Made by a program: the position numbers and the translations under genes. The notes below the pieces were generated by a model that was given only the letters and a program-made list of their open reading frames with translations, was not told the DNA's origin and did not search any database. A stretch of DNA of 64,000 nt from positions 186,001-250,000 of the forward strand of contig WAEK01000014.1 of assembly GCA_011634665.1 (NCBI GenBank), written 5' to 3'. Source of the stretch: Mortierella sp. BCC40632 (taxonomy: Eukaryota > Mortierellomycota > Mortierellomycetes > Mortierellales > Mortierellaceae). Numbering within the stretch: the first letter of the stretch is position 1; every line of letters begins with the position of its first letter. Shown here in pieces: positions 12,132 to 22,044 of this stretch.

Positions 12132-15100
12132 ATGACTCTCCAGCTTGTGTCGTCGCCCTCAGAGTCCTTGGACGAGCGCAAATACCAATGGCTTTGCTAT
12201 CAAGCGGTTGCCCGCTCCGCTGACCCGTTGCTCGTACCCGAGATCCTGGAACGGATCTTGATGCACGTCATCCTACTTAATCGACTAAAGTTCAACGCCC
12301 TGTTTTCATCCGCCTACTCTGCGGCGACGCCTTCGAACTTGGCCTCAGCTGAAATCCAGACGCAGATCAAGAATCAACGTTCAAACTCCAACCGATCCGC
12401 TTTCCTAAGAGTGTCCAAGTTCTGGTACGAGGTCGGTAAGCGGCTTCTTTGGAGAGACATTAAACTATCTTATGCTCAACCGCCCGATGTTCACACCAAG
12501 ATCTGGCGCAACTGGGCTAGTGTCCAGCATCTGGAATTTGAGTATGGTAAAACAGTCAACGACCCAGGCCTGATTCTGGCAAGATTGGCCATCTATACGA
12601 CAAAAGAGGATCCGCCCCCCTTGACCCCTGATCACAACTGCCTCGCCAGTTCGGAACGACGAGGTCATGGGGACCGTGTCACTGCCCAAGAAAACAGCAG
12701 TAGCGGCAGTGGTGGAAATACTAGCTATTCTGCTGCGGCGGGAGCCGATCTGCAGTCGGGACCAGCCATGAACGCGTCCGCATCAGACCAGCCAGACAAG
12801 GACCAACCACAGATACCTTTAAGATACATCCTCGCGAATCTCGCCTCGGCTATGACTAACTTACCGGCTCATTGCCACCCTAATGGTCCTCCACTTTATC
12901 CTCAACCATTGATCCTGTCACCTTCACTGACATCGACGCGGTCCTTGCTCTATCGTTCACGGCTGAAATCCCTCACACTGACGGGTCATTTTCAACTGGA
13001 AAAGTTTCTGATCACCATACTTCCACTTGTACCCGAGCTCGTGTACCTGGATATCAACCTCCGGTGTCCTGAAAGGCGCGACGCAATTCAATTGGGTAGA
13101 GTTCTACAAACCTGTCCAAAACTTGAGTACCTCTCTGTGGAACGGACCATGGTCGGTCTTGTCGACTTTGGAGAGTGGCCAATGCAGGCTGGGGGAGATG
13201 ATAGCATGTTGTCCCTGACAAACCTTGGTCAGGAACAGGATACATCTTTAGATGATCATGAATCAACCAGCGAGGGTGATTCGGATGCAGATTGGGACGA
13301 ATATGAACAGGAACTCGAGAGAAAGCTGGGTCAACTGCCAGGCAACATCAGTCGATACCGGAGAGGGGAGTGGCACTCGAAATTCGCCCACCCAAGGTCC
13401 ACAGACGATGAGAGTTTTCTCGACGACATCATGCAAGCCTACGAACAATTGGAACAGCCCATTACTACTCCCGTAAACGACACTGCCCCAACGAATCCGA
13501 CACCAGCGCTGAATCCTGAGGGAGATGAATGGATGCGACGTCAGCAACGGCTTCGACGAAAACTGAGACGACTCCTTCATCGACCCTTTAAACTCAAAGT
13601 GCTCAAGTTGAAGAAAGTTCGTATTCCTGAAGAAGATTTTCTTCGACTCATTGCGCGATGTCCATCGATTGAGGAAATGGATGTTTACAACACCATTAGA
13701 TGGGGGTGGCAACAACCTTTTTTGGATGCCGTTGCTCGGAGTTGTCCCAAGATTCGTCACCTTCACTTGACCACCAACTACAACCAAAACGAGATTGTCG
13801 TGCCCATGGATATTGACTCTGAATTTGGTCCGCCTGGTCTAAACCCAGTCGGTGCGTCGACGGGAATCACCATTCATGAGAATGGTGTCCACACGACGGA
13901 ACCAAATCAGGATACAGAAACCAACAATGGATTAGGGGCGCACGCGCTTTCTGCTGGTCAGACAACTGCGCATCAACCCTATGATCCTGTGGTCGATTTA
14001 ATCCGACTATTCCCAGACCTACTCTCGTATGATGCCCGATATGTCCGATTTCAGGATCGAGCCCTCAAAACTATTATGAACCATTGCCGTTTCTTGGAGC
14101 GACTCGACTTGACCACTTGCCGAGAAGTGAGCTCAAAGGCTGTGGACAGGTATCTGCGGTATGCTGTGACATTGAGGCATTTCTCAGCGTCAAAGATCAT
14201 GTTGGATGTCGAAGATTTGATCGAGGTAGTAGAAAGGCATCGTTGGTCAGACAGCTCGGAGTCAACCTTACCTCCACGATGGTGGGCTTGTACTGGACTC
14301 GAGACGTTTATTATAGGTGTCAAGAACCCGCGGTTGCTGACCCATCTTCCTGGCTCGCAGCATCAACAGCCAACCATGACTGTAGACCTGCTGGCCGAAA
14401 GCGCAACCGACTTTCGGTATTACTACGGCGCAGGTCAAGGGGGTTCTTCGAGTAGTGGGGAAAAGGCTGGCGCGGATGGTGAAGGTCGCTACGAATATGA
14501 TCATGTTCAGTACTGTACCATGGTTCTGTTCCAGCATATAGGCCGGCTAGCCAAGTTGAAGCGACTAGAGTTGCACCGAGGTAGATTCGATCTAAGAACA
14601 CAACGCCCAGATGCTACTCCCGATGAAACACTACTCTCGTCGTCACCCTCGAATAGTTTACACTCTTATATGGGCAGAACATTGGAAGATCGGTCAGGAC
14701 TTGATGCCAAGGATGCCAAGCGACTCAAAGGGGGACCCAGCACATTTCAACGGGGGCTCAGTCGAATGCGAGGCCTGTTGACTAGTGGTGGTTCCGGAAA
14801 AGGAAAAGGAAGAGCCATGGATCCATTGGGTCCTCACTCACCAAGCCAAGATACTATGGCTCGAGATGTCAAAGGCAAAAAGCCTGTTCATGAAGACAAC
14901 CTTGCGACCCAACGAACCCCCTTGTCGACCGATGGAGAACAAGAGGATCCATTGAACTCGCCAAATGTATGCCTGAGCAGTCAAAACATGGATATGAACC
15001 AGACACCCCGACCCGGGGTTGTCCCATGGTATCTTTCGGGTCTATGGCCACTTGCAGGATTAAAGGAGCTCGAATCTTTCAACATGTCCTGGTCCAATTT

Positions 15101-15257
15101 CCCACAACTCCACGAGTCAGAACTAGAGTGGATGTGTGATCACTGGAAGAGTATAGAGTGGATCATGTTGGGCCAAGTCCCTCAGACTGAATGGGATTCA
15201 ATCTGGTCCTGGGTTCTGAAGCGACGGCCAAGCGTCATTGTTGCCTTTGAAAGGTAG
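12132..15257 (+). CDS. F-box-like / leucine-rich repeat protein
   Basis: Intronless, 1,041 aa. Probable substrate-recognition subunit of an SCF ubiquitin ligase. Residues ~30-95 carry an F-box-like segment: LLVPEILERILMHVILLN followed by FLRVSKFWYEVGKRLLWRDIKL. That is the usual 'P-E-I-L ... CR-x-W ... LW' layout of fungal F-box proteins. Beyond it are scattered leucine-rich units such as LKSLTLTGHFQLEKFL, LKVLKLKKVRIPEEDFLRLI and LERLDLTTCREVSSKAVDRY. They are separated by acidic and Gly/Ser-rich inserts, which make the protein longer than typical members. The C-terminus (SMSW-like LESFNMSW ... IEWIMLGQ) resembles a last repeat. The start ATG follows a pyrimidine-rich leader. The target protein is unknown; fungal genomes of this group carry many such paralogues. 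Confidence 0.8.
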   Translation: MTLQLVSSPSESLDERKYQWLCYQAVARSADPLLVPEILERILMHVILLNRLKFNALFSSAYSAATPSNLASAEIQTQIKNQRSNSNRSAFLRVSKFWYEVGKRLLWRDIKLSYAQPPDVHTKIWRNWASVQHLEFEYGKTVNDPGLILARLAIYTTKEDPPPLTPDHNCLASSERRGHGDRVTAQENSSSGSGGNTSYSAAAGADLQSGPAMNASASDQPDKDQPQIPLRYILANLASAMTNLPAHCHPNGPPLYPQPLILSPSLTSTRSLLYRSRLKSLTLTGHFQLEKFLITILPLVPELVYLDINLRCPERRDAIQLGRVLQTCPKLEYLSVERTMVGLVDFGEWPMQAGGDDSMLSLTNLGQEQDTSLDDHESTSEGDSDADWDEYEQELERKLGQLPGNISRYRRGEWHSKFAHPRSTDDESFLDDIMQAYEQLEQPITTPVNDTAPTNPTPALNPEGDEWMRRQQRLRRKLRRLLHRPFKLKVLKLKKVRIPEEDFLRLIARCPSIEEMDVYNTIRWGWQQPFLDAVARSCPKIRHLHLTTNYNQNEIVVPMDIDSEFGPPGLNPVGASTGITIHENGVHTTEPNQDTETNNGLGAHALSAGQTTAHQPYDPVVDLIRLFPDLLSYDARYVRFQDRALKTIMNHCRFLERLDLTTCREVSSKAVDRYLRYAVTLRHFSASKIMLDVEDLIEVVERHRWSDSSESTLPPRWWACTGLETFIIGVKNPRLLTHLPGSQHQQPTMTVDLLAESATDFRYYYGAGQGGSSSSGEKAGADGEGRYEYDHVQYCTMVLFQHIGRLAKLKRLELHRGRFDLRTQRPDATPDETLLSSSPSNSLHSYMGRTLEDRSGLDAKDAKRLKGGPSTFQRGLSRMRGLLTSGGSGKGKGRAMDPLGPHSPSQDTMARDVKGKKPVHEDNLATQRTPLSTDGEQEDPLNSPNVCLSSQNMDMNQTPRPGVVPWYLSGLWPLAGLKELESFNMSWSNFPQLHESELEWMCDHWKSIEWIMLGQVPQTEWDSIWSWVLKRRPSVIVAFER

Positions 15258-15684
15258 TTACATAAGAAACCTCTTTCTCTCTCTCTTTGTCCCTCAATTG
15301 TAATCATATAGGCAAAAAAAAAAAAAAAAAAAAAAGATACTTGCCCCCTAGATTCTCCTAGGGCCATTAGCTGCTGGTTTTTTTTTTTTTTTTTTTCAAC
15401 AATAGTAATAACAAAATACCAATAATGAAATATACATGACTAGAGTAATCATAGAACTTTAGAACATCTTTTATGACCGAGAATCAAATACCCATCTCTA
15501 TCTCAATCCCGCAAACATTGTTCTTGATCTCAAAGAGGCTACAGAATTGACATTCCGCAAGGGCGCGGATAGGGCGGGAGAGGGAGGGAGGCAGAGGGAG
15601 CTGAGAGTCGTTACGCGAATAGCTTTGAATATGGAGGTAATATACATAGTTGAGGTGGGTAGGGGTATTATACATGTGCAGAAT
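15258..15684. other. Convergent intergenic region with A and T homopolymer tracts
   Basis: Contains A21 at ~15316-15336 and T20 at ~15379-15398, a potential inverted pair about 40 bp apart. No gene seen. Confidence 0.6.
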
Positions 15685-17331
15685 TCAGATTGCAGTTGGA
15701 TCAAGGGAGACCTCTGGGATTGCCAGAGTTGAAGAAGTAGGGAACAGGGATGGGGAGCTACTTGGTGTTCTAAGAGTTCGTGGCCAGTCCTGATCCTCAA
15801 AGGGTTCATCCGTCTTGTGTAACTCGTGCTCATTCTTCGTCCAGTTGTTGATATTGCTAGCCATGTCTTTGACTTGTTGTTTGAAAGCAAGTAGTGCGAC
15901 CACCACTGAGAGGAGATCATCAGTATTACTACCATCGGCAACCCAGATAGTCGGGAAAGTGACTCGACAGTCGCATGACAGTTGAAAGAAACCGCCACAG
16001 CAGAGTCGAAGGCTGTAAAATGTAGCTGTCGTGGCTGAGATACGGATACCGAAGGTAACCAGGCGGTTGCATATGTCACCCTCATTGTTACTATTCTTGC
16101 GAATATTGTCAAACATATCCTTCATCATTTTGGCCATTTTCAATGTGTCAGTAAGAGCTTTGGTACCATTCGGTCCATTCTCGAGCTTTGCTGCCTCTAT
16201 CACGACCAGCTCGTATGGTCGATTCGCGCACTTGACAATACCGTCAGCCTTCCGGCCACATTGTTGCCCTGGTCTGTGCTGATAACCGGTTCTGGTTCTT
16301 GCGGAAGCTGGATGCCTGGCAGTGAATCTCACCAGGCTCGTACTCGATAGTTGGTGGGTCGTTGAAAATGTGATTAAGGATGGCCATGGGTTCTCCCTGT
16401 ACCAACTCTCCGAACGCATCCTGGGCAGCTGGAACGCATTCCGCGCGTATACCAAATAGAGGTCACTGACCAATACGTGGATGAGAAGGCAAAAATCGGT
16501 ACTGGGAGTAATATCACATTCTTGGTTCTCCATAGTACTCATGTAGCATTTACCGATCAGCGACTTTACATCCTGCGGTGGATTCTTGTAAAGATCCACA
16601 AATGACCGCTCTGCTTTAGGTAAAGCCCACAAAGCTCTGTCTTTTCTTTTCGTGAGCATACGGTAGAGGCTACTCTTGTCTGCTTGATCGACCACAAGAG
16701 CTAGCACTGCTGCGATATCGTCGATGATCCATGAATGGAGGGCTGACTCTGCCGTAAGACTGACTAGGTATGGGTGTATGAGTTCGTGGAGTGTGGCTCC
16801 AGAGGGGAGACGCCACGGCTCGCCTTGAAAGGCCTTGAGATTGGCCTCATACTCGACTCTCATCTTCTTCAGGGCCTCTGGCTTTAGGCTTCCGCTGCTA
16901 TTGCTGCTGTTTGAGGTGCAAGTCAAGGCGGGTATTGATCGCCGGTTATATCGCGATTTAGTAGCTGAAGTTGATACCAACAATGGCGGTGGTTCTGTGA
17001 CTAATTCGGTCTGTTGCCCGCTGTCTTCTTCGTTCTCCTCGTCTCTGATGTCTTCCTTCATGTCATTGAACGCTTTGATGCACTTGGGGACATCTATCGA
17101 CTCGACTATGAGCGGATACTTATCTGTGTTCGATCCGTCAAAAAAAGCCTGGATCCAGTCCCAGGTCTTGATAAGAACGGATGATGATGCGCATGAGTGG
17201 GTTGTCTTGATGAAGCTGGAAAACGCTTCATAGTTGAGTTTTGGGTTTGGTCCAAGGTGCTGGAGATGCTCAACTGCTAGTAGTTGCACAATGGACGGTC
17301 TTATTTTTTGGAAGATCACTCTTGCTATCAT
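15685..17331 (-). pseudogene. Probable nuclease-like (PD-(D/E)XK-type?) family member with two compensating frameshifts
   Basis: One open frame of 548 aa, function unknown. The C-terminal half has GRKADGI, then ELVVIEAAKLENG, then DTLKMAKMMKDMFDNI. I recognise this arrangement only as a large uncharacterised family in early-diverging fungi. The spaced Asp, then Glu-x-Ala-Lys, is reminiscent of a PD-(D/E)XK nuclease core, which is inference. Between ~16400 and ~16260 the as-read protein loses sense (PWPSLITFSTTHQL and following). A shifted frame there reads as an ordinary soluble protein (ILNHIFNDPPTIEYEPGE ... CQASSFRKNQNR). The frame returns just before GRKADGI. That implies one lost base near 16385 and one gained base near 16260-16285. 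Whether this is real decay or an assembly error cannot be decided here. Additional 5' exons are possible, since the start at 17331 is not well supported. Confidence 0.55.
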
Positions 17332-18180
17332 TTCGTGTACCCTTTGTAAAAAAAGAATGAAAGAAAGAGAGAGAGAGATATGAGTACAAGGTTAGGGAAA
17401 TATTTGCCAGCTTGTAAAGAAGGATAGTCCAGGTCCCTTCTCTTACCTTAGACTCGCTGACAGAAACGCGCTTTGCGGTTGTCCGCTCTGCCCCCTAGTT
17501 AGAAAGAATGAGGCGAAGATACGCGTCAGCTTTAGTCACCCTGGCTCTCTGTCTTTGGACTCGACAACATCCTCTATTCTTTACCTCGGCTACTGGACCG
17601 GCTGAAATGGGTCGTTTTGGCATCGATGTTGTTCCCCAGGTAACTTGATCGTCTATTGTGCAACACAGCGTATCAGTCAACAAGCTCAACAGTACAAGTG
17701 ATCGCATCCTCTGGACCTCTGAAAGGCTGTCTGCGTTCTCTCGCAAGAAAAGCAAGCCGTCACAACTGCTCTTCGTCGTTACCTTCAGGTTATCCTTTTT
17801 TTTTTTACAGTGGAATGAGGGGACACGATGCAGGGAAGAGACGAGGATGCAACAGAGAACTAAACGGAGGCGAAGTGGCGTCTTCCAACTATCAAGGCAA
17901 TGGAGAAGGCCCAAGCGCAGCTGACGTCGCTCCCACTCTGAGTCACTGTCAACATCCATTTATTTTTTTTTTTTGCTACTCCCACCATCCAACCTCTCAC
18001 TCTTCATCAACCCAATTACCCTTCACTCGAGCCAACCCTTCTTCACATTACTCAGCACTTTACGACACTCTGCGACAGTTCAGAACTCTTCACAGCCTCC
18101 GACAACAATACGAATCTCTCAGGTAATGGTGGCAACTATGAGAAACTGAACAGGGCGTTGTGCACGGAAATCAAAGTCTG
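17332..18180. other. Gene-poor region with leader-like sequence
   Basis: No convincing gene. On the minus strand an open frame from 17959 starts with an acidic MDVDSDSEWER segment that could be a lost upstream exon of the nuclease-like gene. On the plus strand 17950-18122 is pyrimidine-rich and ends CTCTCAG/GTAATG, like a 5' leader with a donor. Neither could be connected to downstream coding sequence. Confidence 0.4.
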
Positions 18181-18351
18181 AACGTGAGCAGAGTCTGCCT
18201 TGGGTCCAGGAGAGGCACAACACCAAGCTGGTGGGCTGGTGAGGGTAGAGCCTTCAAAGCTCTATCCACCTCTCCATATGACCTCTCCATATCCAAGGAT
18301 CCTCCTTGGTTGTGGTGGTGCTGGATAATAGGCAACTTCTCTGAGATTACT

Positions 18352-18469
18352 CCTTGGGTCCATGATATGACACTCTTGCTTAGACTTGCTCTGAACAATT
18401 GTGTGGTTAAGCTGTTGACGCTAACCTAGCCTCTCCATATGACCTCTCCAACACCTGTGTTGGTGGTGC
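18352..18469 (+). repeat. 118-bp direct repeat, copy 1
   Basis: Nearly identical to 18786-18903 (4 differences in 118). One difference falls in the loop of the hairpin near the end, leaving its stem intact. The similarity is much higher than between the other units, which suggests a recent segmental duplication inside the older array. Confidence 0.85.
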
Positions 18470-18785
18470 AGCAATCTCAGAGAAGACCTGTCGTCAGTCT
18501 TGTGGGTCCATGAGAGAATGTTGAGGGTTGTAGGAGCTCTCTCTCCATATGACCTCGTTTGTCTTTGTGTTTCGCTCCTCGTTGGGATGAACAGGGATCC
18601 GTATCGCCTTCAGCGAGAAGACCAGCTCCTTGGGTCCATACGAGAAGCACTCCAACACTTGTTTTAGCACAGGTGTGGGTTTGTGCCTTGGTACAGATCC
18701 ACTTCTCTGAACATGACCTCGCCATGGTCTCTTCTGACCATGGATGGTGCTGCTGGTGTTTGAACTGAACGCATCTGAATCTGTT

Positions 18786-18903
18786 CCTTGGGTACATGAT
18801 ATGACACTCTTGCTTAGACTTGCTCTAAACAATTGTGTGGTTAGGCTGTTGACGCTAACCTAGCCTCTCCATATGACCTCTCCAACACTTGTGTTGGTGG
18901 TGC
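18786..18903 (+). repeat. 118-bp direct repeat, copy 2
   Basis: Second copy of the segment at 18352-18469. It ends with the hairpin CCAACAC/GTGTTGG at 18882-18897. Confidence 0.85.
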
Positions 18904-19050
18904 TACAGATTGGAGCTATCCTCTGGGATAGCTATGGTGAAATGTCTCATTTCTGGCTGCGGTTGTTATCATCGCTGGATGATAGGGACCTCCAAGTAGT
19001 TTGGATTAATAGCATCAAAGGAGAAGTGTGGTTGTGTTCTCCTTGTAGTT

Positions 19051-20065
19051 GCTAACCATTACATTTTTTTTTACTTTTCCAGGTATTGCTTTTCTCACTA
19101 GGTATTGTGTAAACTGAGTACGTTTAAAAGGCAGTGATTGGACCGATAGATACTACAGCTTCTTCCAGGGTACTCAATAGAAGACAGGTAATATACGATT
19201 CCTCAGCGTTATTTGTTTATAATCGGTGCTACTTGAAAGGAGGAGTTATAGGTTTGTGTTGTCTGCGTTGCTTGCGCTGAGAATTACAATGAAGTCCCTT
19301 GGGTCTATCGAATCCGTTGAAATCCATCATGGGGAACCTCCTTCCACCATCCGACTATTTATTCTGTCTTCGATATACACCCAGCAAGTAGGATTTTTTT
19401 TTTCTCTATCCTTTGGAGGCTCGTCTTGGACCTTAAATTCCTTCTTTGACAACTGCACTTTGTCAAACATGAAAATGTTCATGCGGGGATCCTATGTCTC
19501 TTCCGCCATTTGTCTGTCAAGGAGAGGGATAGAATCACTGGGAAGATTGTAGGCTCAACTAAACAAGTTCTTGAGAGGTGATAATTCATGACACGGCAAT
19601 ACCAGTTTTTTACTGATAGGTTGCTGCATGCTGAAGTGTTTGCAGACACGGGTACTTTGACAACTGAGGTAGACAAAGAGACAAAGAGAGAGAGAGAGAG
19701 AAAAGGCTCGGATTGTAGTCTTGCAGAGGCAGTGGTATACAGTTGTCAGTAAAAAATGAGTGACATGATTTCGTCATAGAAAGTAATAGTAGTGGCACCA
19801 GTGTCTACCTGTTGATAGATTGGTAAGGGTTTGTCCGGCCTGCTGTAGAAAAATCGAAGCCTGGTTGAACACGGTAGTTCTGTGATACTGCCCGATCTCT
19901 GGCACCTTTTCTGGAGAAAGTGGTGCTCTGCTCTATGGTTGATTCGAGTTGGAATATCAGACAAAGGTTGTCAAGCCATCCTATAAGTAATGGTCGCTGA
20001 AGAATCATGAAGGGTTGAGCATAGTGATTCATCGTTGACCGTTGGGTCGTGAAGAAAAGGAGGAA
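19051..20065. other. Unassigned region upstream of small five-exon gene
   Basis: No supported gene. A plus-strand segment starting ATG at ~19289 (MKSLGSIESVEIHHGEPP) and running to a possible donor at ~19388 has ordinary amino-acid composition. It may be a stray exon, but no acceptor partner was found. A GA microsatellite sits at ~19687-19702. Confidence 0.4.
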
Positions 20066-21080
20066 ATGGCCGTGCCTCCTTCTCCATCACTGTCCATTCT
20101 CAACTCTCCCTCGAGAATCAAACTGCGCCAAATGAACATCGAAAGAGGACCCGCTGCAATTGACATCCGGAGGAAAGTGAAAAGCTGTTCCACTAAGATT
20201 GGTGTTGCTGATGTGTCTCCGAAAGGTATGGACAGAGACTGTATGTTGCATTTCACCAGAATGCAACAATGAACATTTCCCTAGCTTCATTGCTAGAAAA
20301 TAGCTTCTGCTGTGTCTTTGGAGAAAATTGTTGGATGTTAAATTCCTAACCAGACCTTAACAGAGAGCGCTGTTGTATGAGACATTGGGGTGAACCTTCA
20401 GATTACAGCTATTCTAATACGTTCTTACTGCAACATATGTAGTCAATTGAACCCATCTTTGCACTTCTCTGACCTATTTTTGTTCCAAAATTTATAGAGT
20501 ACGCTGTCCAAAGGGCCGGGTCCATGATTGAGGAGATACTCCACTTCAGCGAGGATGCTACAGCGCAGTACAAAGTGACCCTTTACCTCAGTACCACCAC
20601 CCAAAAAAAAAAAAAAGACTCTATCTGTTGACTTGCCTTCAATCAGAAATCGATGAAGAGGCTCAGGGGCGAAGAAGGACCGCGTCTCGGCCCGATATCA
20701 GAACTGATCGACTTTGGCTGGGTCGTTAGTCATGACAAAGCAAATGCCGAAACTTATACTTCTGTCATGTCTACCTGGCCTGACTCACACCATGGGGCAA
20801 AAGAGGCAGGTAAATCATGTTGATGTGTCTAAAAGATTCTATTTTTTCACACGATTGGTGCTACTGGCCAATACTAGTCGGTGATTCCGAGAGAGTACTC
20901 CTTCCTCGATATATGATGAATGACGAGTATCTTTTTGCTGAAGTAGATGAGGAGGTATAGTCTAGAATCACTCTCCTTTACCTTTCAATGACCGTTCTGA
21001 TCTCATGGGGGTCTGAATTTCAGTCTCTGTGGAGCGAGAAGAGTTGGGGTTGTGTAATGGAAATGATAGGCAAGAGATAA
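20066..21080 (+). CDS. Hypothetical protein, five exons
   Basis: I do not recognise this gene. Exons 20066-20225, 20498-20574, 20647-20809, 20878-20954 and 21024-21080 join in frame to 177 aa. All exon phases match, and most introns have good donors (GTATGG, GTAAAT, GTATAG) and acceptors; the second donor, GTGACC, is weak. The protein starts MAVPPSPSLSILNSPSR. Its middle is amphipathic (AGSMIEEILHFSEDATAQY), then GPISELIDFGWVVSHDKANAE, and the C-terminus is acidic then basic (DEYLFAEVDEE ... MIGKR). There is no signal peptide, membrane segment or known motif. An in-frame stop lies just upstream of the ATG. It ends about 105 bp from the convergent riboflavin kinase gene. The exon model is hand-built and should be treated as provisional. 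Confidence 0.5.
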
Positions 21081-21185
21081 AGGTAAATGAAAGAAAAAGA
21101 GCTGGTTTCCGATCCGTTCATGTTATTATTTTTTTTCTTTTTTTTTTTTATCTCTACAAATCCACATGTAGTTATTCCTCTATCC

Positions 21186-22044
21186 TTAGTGCTGAGCAAA
21201 GATTGGATCCTCCTTATAGATTGCATAGTCGGGTCTCTCGAGCGAGCGGTGGGCAACCTCGATATCGATATTGATGTCTTCGATCAGAGCCTCTATAAAT
21301 ACACAAGAGAGTTTAGACAGTTAGTCTCTAGTATGCTTTGTACGATCGGATCGAAGAGGGGGAGGGGAGTCTCTTTTCATTACCAAGGGTGGTATAATCC
21401 AGCTCGGGTCGGATATATCCCAGGACGACAACGCGAAGATCATCACCGTAAAAGTCGCGATGAAACTTGTGCATGATATGGACCTCAGCCGATTTCTTCT
21501 CGTTCTTATAAAATGGATTCCAGCCGAGAGACATGACCATTGGGTAGACTGTCGCTGGGCGTGAAAGCGCCAAAGACGCTGTCGACGAGGCGGCAGAAGA
21601 GGATGAGGAACCCTGGTCGCTAGATGAGGTGGTGGTTCCTGTGGTTCCTGAGATCTGGTGGTTGGCTGCCTTGGCGACGACCTGGGCCCAGCCATAGTAG
21701 ATTCCTGTCACCATGTCCTTCTCCTGCTCTGCGATCGACTCTTCAGGCAAGTTGGCTTTTTTCACAATTAAAACAGGAAATCGGCGAGTTAGTCTTTCTT
21801 TCCTAAAGCTCGATCTATGACCCGAAGGAAGGATTCGCCTTTTTTTCTTTTTTCTTTAATTACCTGTAGGGATCCCAAGATCCTTGCTACCCCGTCCAAA
21901 ACCCTTGATCACCGTGCCAGACATGCGGATCGGATAGGGCTTCTCGGGTGAAGTGGGGCCGGCGATCTTCGCACGGGTTGAGGCGCGAGAAGAGGGAATA
22001 GGCGTAGTATCGGTAGATGTGGAGGTGGTGGCCATATCGGGCAT
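21186..22044 (-). CDS. FMN1: Riboflavin kinase (ATP:riboflavin 5'-phosphotransferase)
   Basis: Makes FMN from riboflavin and ATP (EC 2.7.1.26). Exons (minus): 22044-21864, 21755-21384, 21292-21186, joining in frame to 219 aa. Diagnostic blocks: [18 protein letters not shown] (nucleotide-binding loop; the PTAN motif is split by intron 1), [54 protein letters not shown], and the last exon [19 protein letters not shown]. The order and spacing match the family, except for a Ser/Thr-rich insert of about 35 residues between GWAQV and VYPMV. I chose the ATG at 22044. The frame stays open upstream to 22194 with a hydrophobic/basic segment that could be a mitochondrial presequence (yeast Fmn1 is mitochondrial), so that alternative stays open. 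Confidence 0.92.

Larger units (their letters stand above)
18190..19050. repeat. Degenerate tandem array of ~150-bp hairpin-bearing units
   Basis: Five units start with CCTTGGGTCC-like sequence at 18199, 18352, 18499, 18628 and 18786 (spacing 129-158 bp). Units 1, 2, 3 and 5 contain CTCTCCATATGACCTC at 18270, 18431, 18541 and 18865. Two segments, 18352-18469 and 18786-18903, are 118-bp direct copies differing at only 4 positions. Immediately after the ATGACCTC motif and before GGTGCTG lies a perfect stem-loop in four units: 18293-18309, 18448-18463, 18722-18743 and 18882-18897. More hairpins follow at 18914-18933, 18967-18984 and 19018-19044, and precede at 18221-18233 and 18243-18267. No coding potential is apparent. 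It could be a non-coding RNA array or a decayed mobile element. Confidence 0.7.

Noticed and set aside
11248..12135. Long plus-strand open frame upstream of the F-box gene
   Set aside because: CT-rich leader sequence coding Ser/Leu/Pro runs, no motif, overlaps the F-box start.
18171..18832. Minus-strand open frames beginning MFRASLSKSVIS in two places
   Set aside because: They arise from the two 118-bp repeat copies; frames are short and diverge immediately, so not coding.
21087..21476. Plus-strand frame with protein-like segment ([19 protein letters not shown])
   Set aside because: It is the antisense of the last exon of riboflavin kinase ([19 protein letters not shown]), which matches the family.
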